Assembly (NCBI GenBank): GCA_035534175.1
Contig: DATLSM010000035.1
Coordinates: 1-12,880 of the forward strand
Direction: 5' to 3'
Source of the DNA: DATLSM01 sp035534175
GTDB taxonomy: Bacteria > Actinomycetota > Thermoleophilia > Solirubrobacterales > 70-9
Length of the DNA: 12,880 nucleotides
The notes below the pieces were generated by a model. The model worked only from the letters and a program-made list of their open reading frames with translations, was not told the origin of the DNA and searched no databases. Below are positions 12,739 to 12,880 of this stretch, one piece after another (position 1 is the stretch's first letter; each line of letters opens with the position of its first letter). Made by a program: the position numbers and the translations under genes.

Positions 12739-12880
12739 CCTAGGGTCTTCAGCCGGCTGCGGCGCGCCACGAGCCGCGCCAGCAGGTTGAGCACGAGGAT
12801 CATCGCCACGAGCGTCAGTGCGGCGCCCCAGGCGCGGTTCACCACGGCCGTGGTGGGCGAGGTGACGTCGTTGTAGATCT
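12735..12880 (-). CDS. pstA: C-terminal part of phosphate ABC transporter permease PstA (cut by window edge)
   Basis: The last 47 residues run from IYNDVTSPTTAVVNRAWG through a hydrophobic helix (AALTLVAMILVLNLLARLVA) to a basic end RRSRLKTLG. This is the last transmembrane segment and cytoplasmic tail of a PstA-type permease. The TGA overlaps the start of pstB by 4 nt. In this family the order is usually pstS, pstC, pstA, pstB, so pstC and pstS are expected just beyond the right edge. Confidence 0.88.
   Translation of the reverse strand, partial: IYNDVTSPTTAVVNRAWGAALTLVAMILVLNLLARLVARRSRLKTLG

Overview
This is high-GC DNA from what looks like an actinomycete. The high G/C at third codon positions, the GTG starts, the CHAD proteins and the PHP-glycosyltransferase fusion would suit the Solirubrobacterales/Thermoleophilia group, but that placement is an inference from gene style. 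Almost every real gene lies on the minus strand, and nearly all concern phosphate uptake, phosphate signalling or polyphosphate.

Transcription runs right to left. The first block (12880 to about 9300) holds the 3' end of pstA, then pstB, phoU, a short Ppx/GppA exopolyphosphatase and two small CHAD proteins, tightly packed: pstA/pstB overlap by 4 nt, pstB/phoU by 1 nt, and the two CHAD genes by 4 nt. A decayed patch follows (9300 to 8730). It has a short unrecognised ORF and a MNT-type nucleotidyltransferase gene broken by a perfect 20-bp tandem duplication plus a second small frameshift.

The stretch 8356-8730 carries no convincing gene. It contains a run of 11-nt units that closely match the actinobacterial PhoP (PHO) box, pointing at the second block. 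That block (8355 to 137) encodes a PHP-phosphoesterase/GT4-glycosyltransferase fusion, polyphosphate kinase ppk1, a DUF47 (PhoU-like) Pit accessory protein and a PiT phosphate transporter.

A complete-looking group II intron of about 1.97 kb with an endonuclease-less reverse transcriptase/maturase sits between ppk1 and the DUF47 gene, in sense orientation. Its 5' end lies 27 nt after the ppk1 stop and its 3' end a few nt before the DUF47 ATG. It therefore appears to separate a Shine-Dalgarno-like AGGA from its start codon, so splicing may be needed to express DUF47 and perhaps Pit.

Taken together, the window encodes high-affinity import (Pst), its sensor/regulator (PhoU), low-affinity import (Pit with DUF47), polyphosphate synthesis (PPK1), polyphosphate breakdown (Ppx) and probable polyphosphate-binding proteins (CHAD). 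The PHP-GT fusion is the least understood member. Its place behind a PHO box suggests a phosphate-sparing role such as glycolipid synthesis, which remains a hypothesis. The left edge (1-111, plus strand) holds the C-terminal tail of an unrecognised gene that converges on pit.
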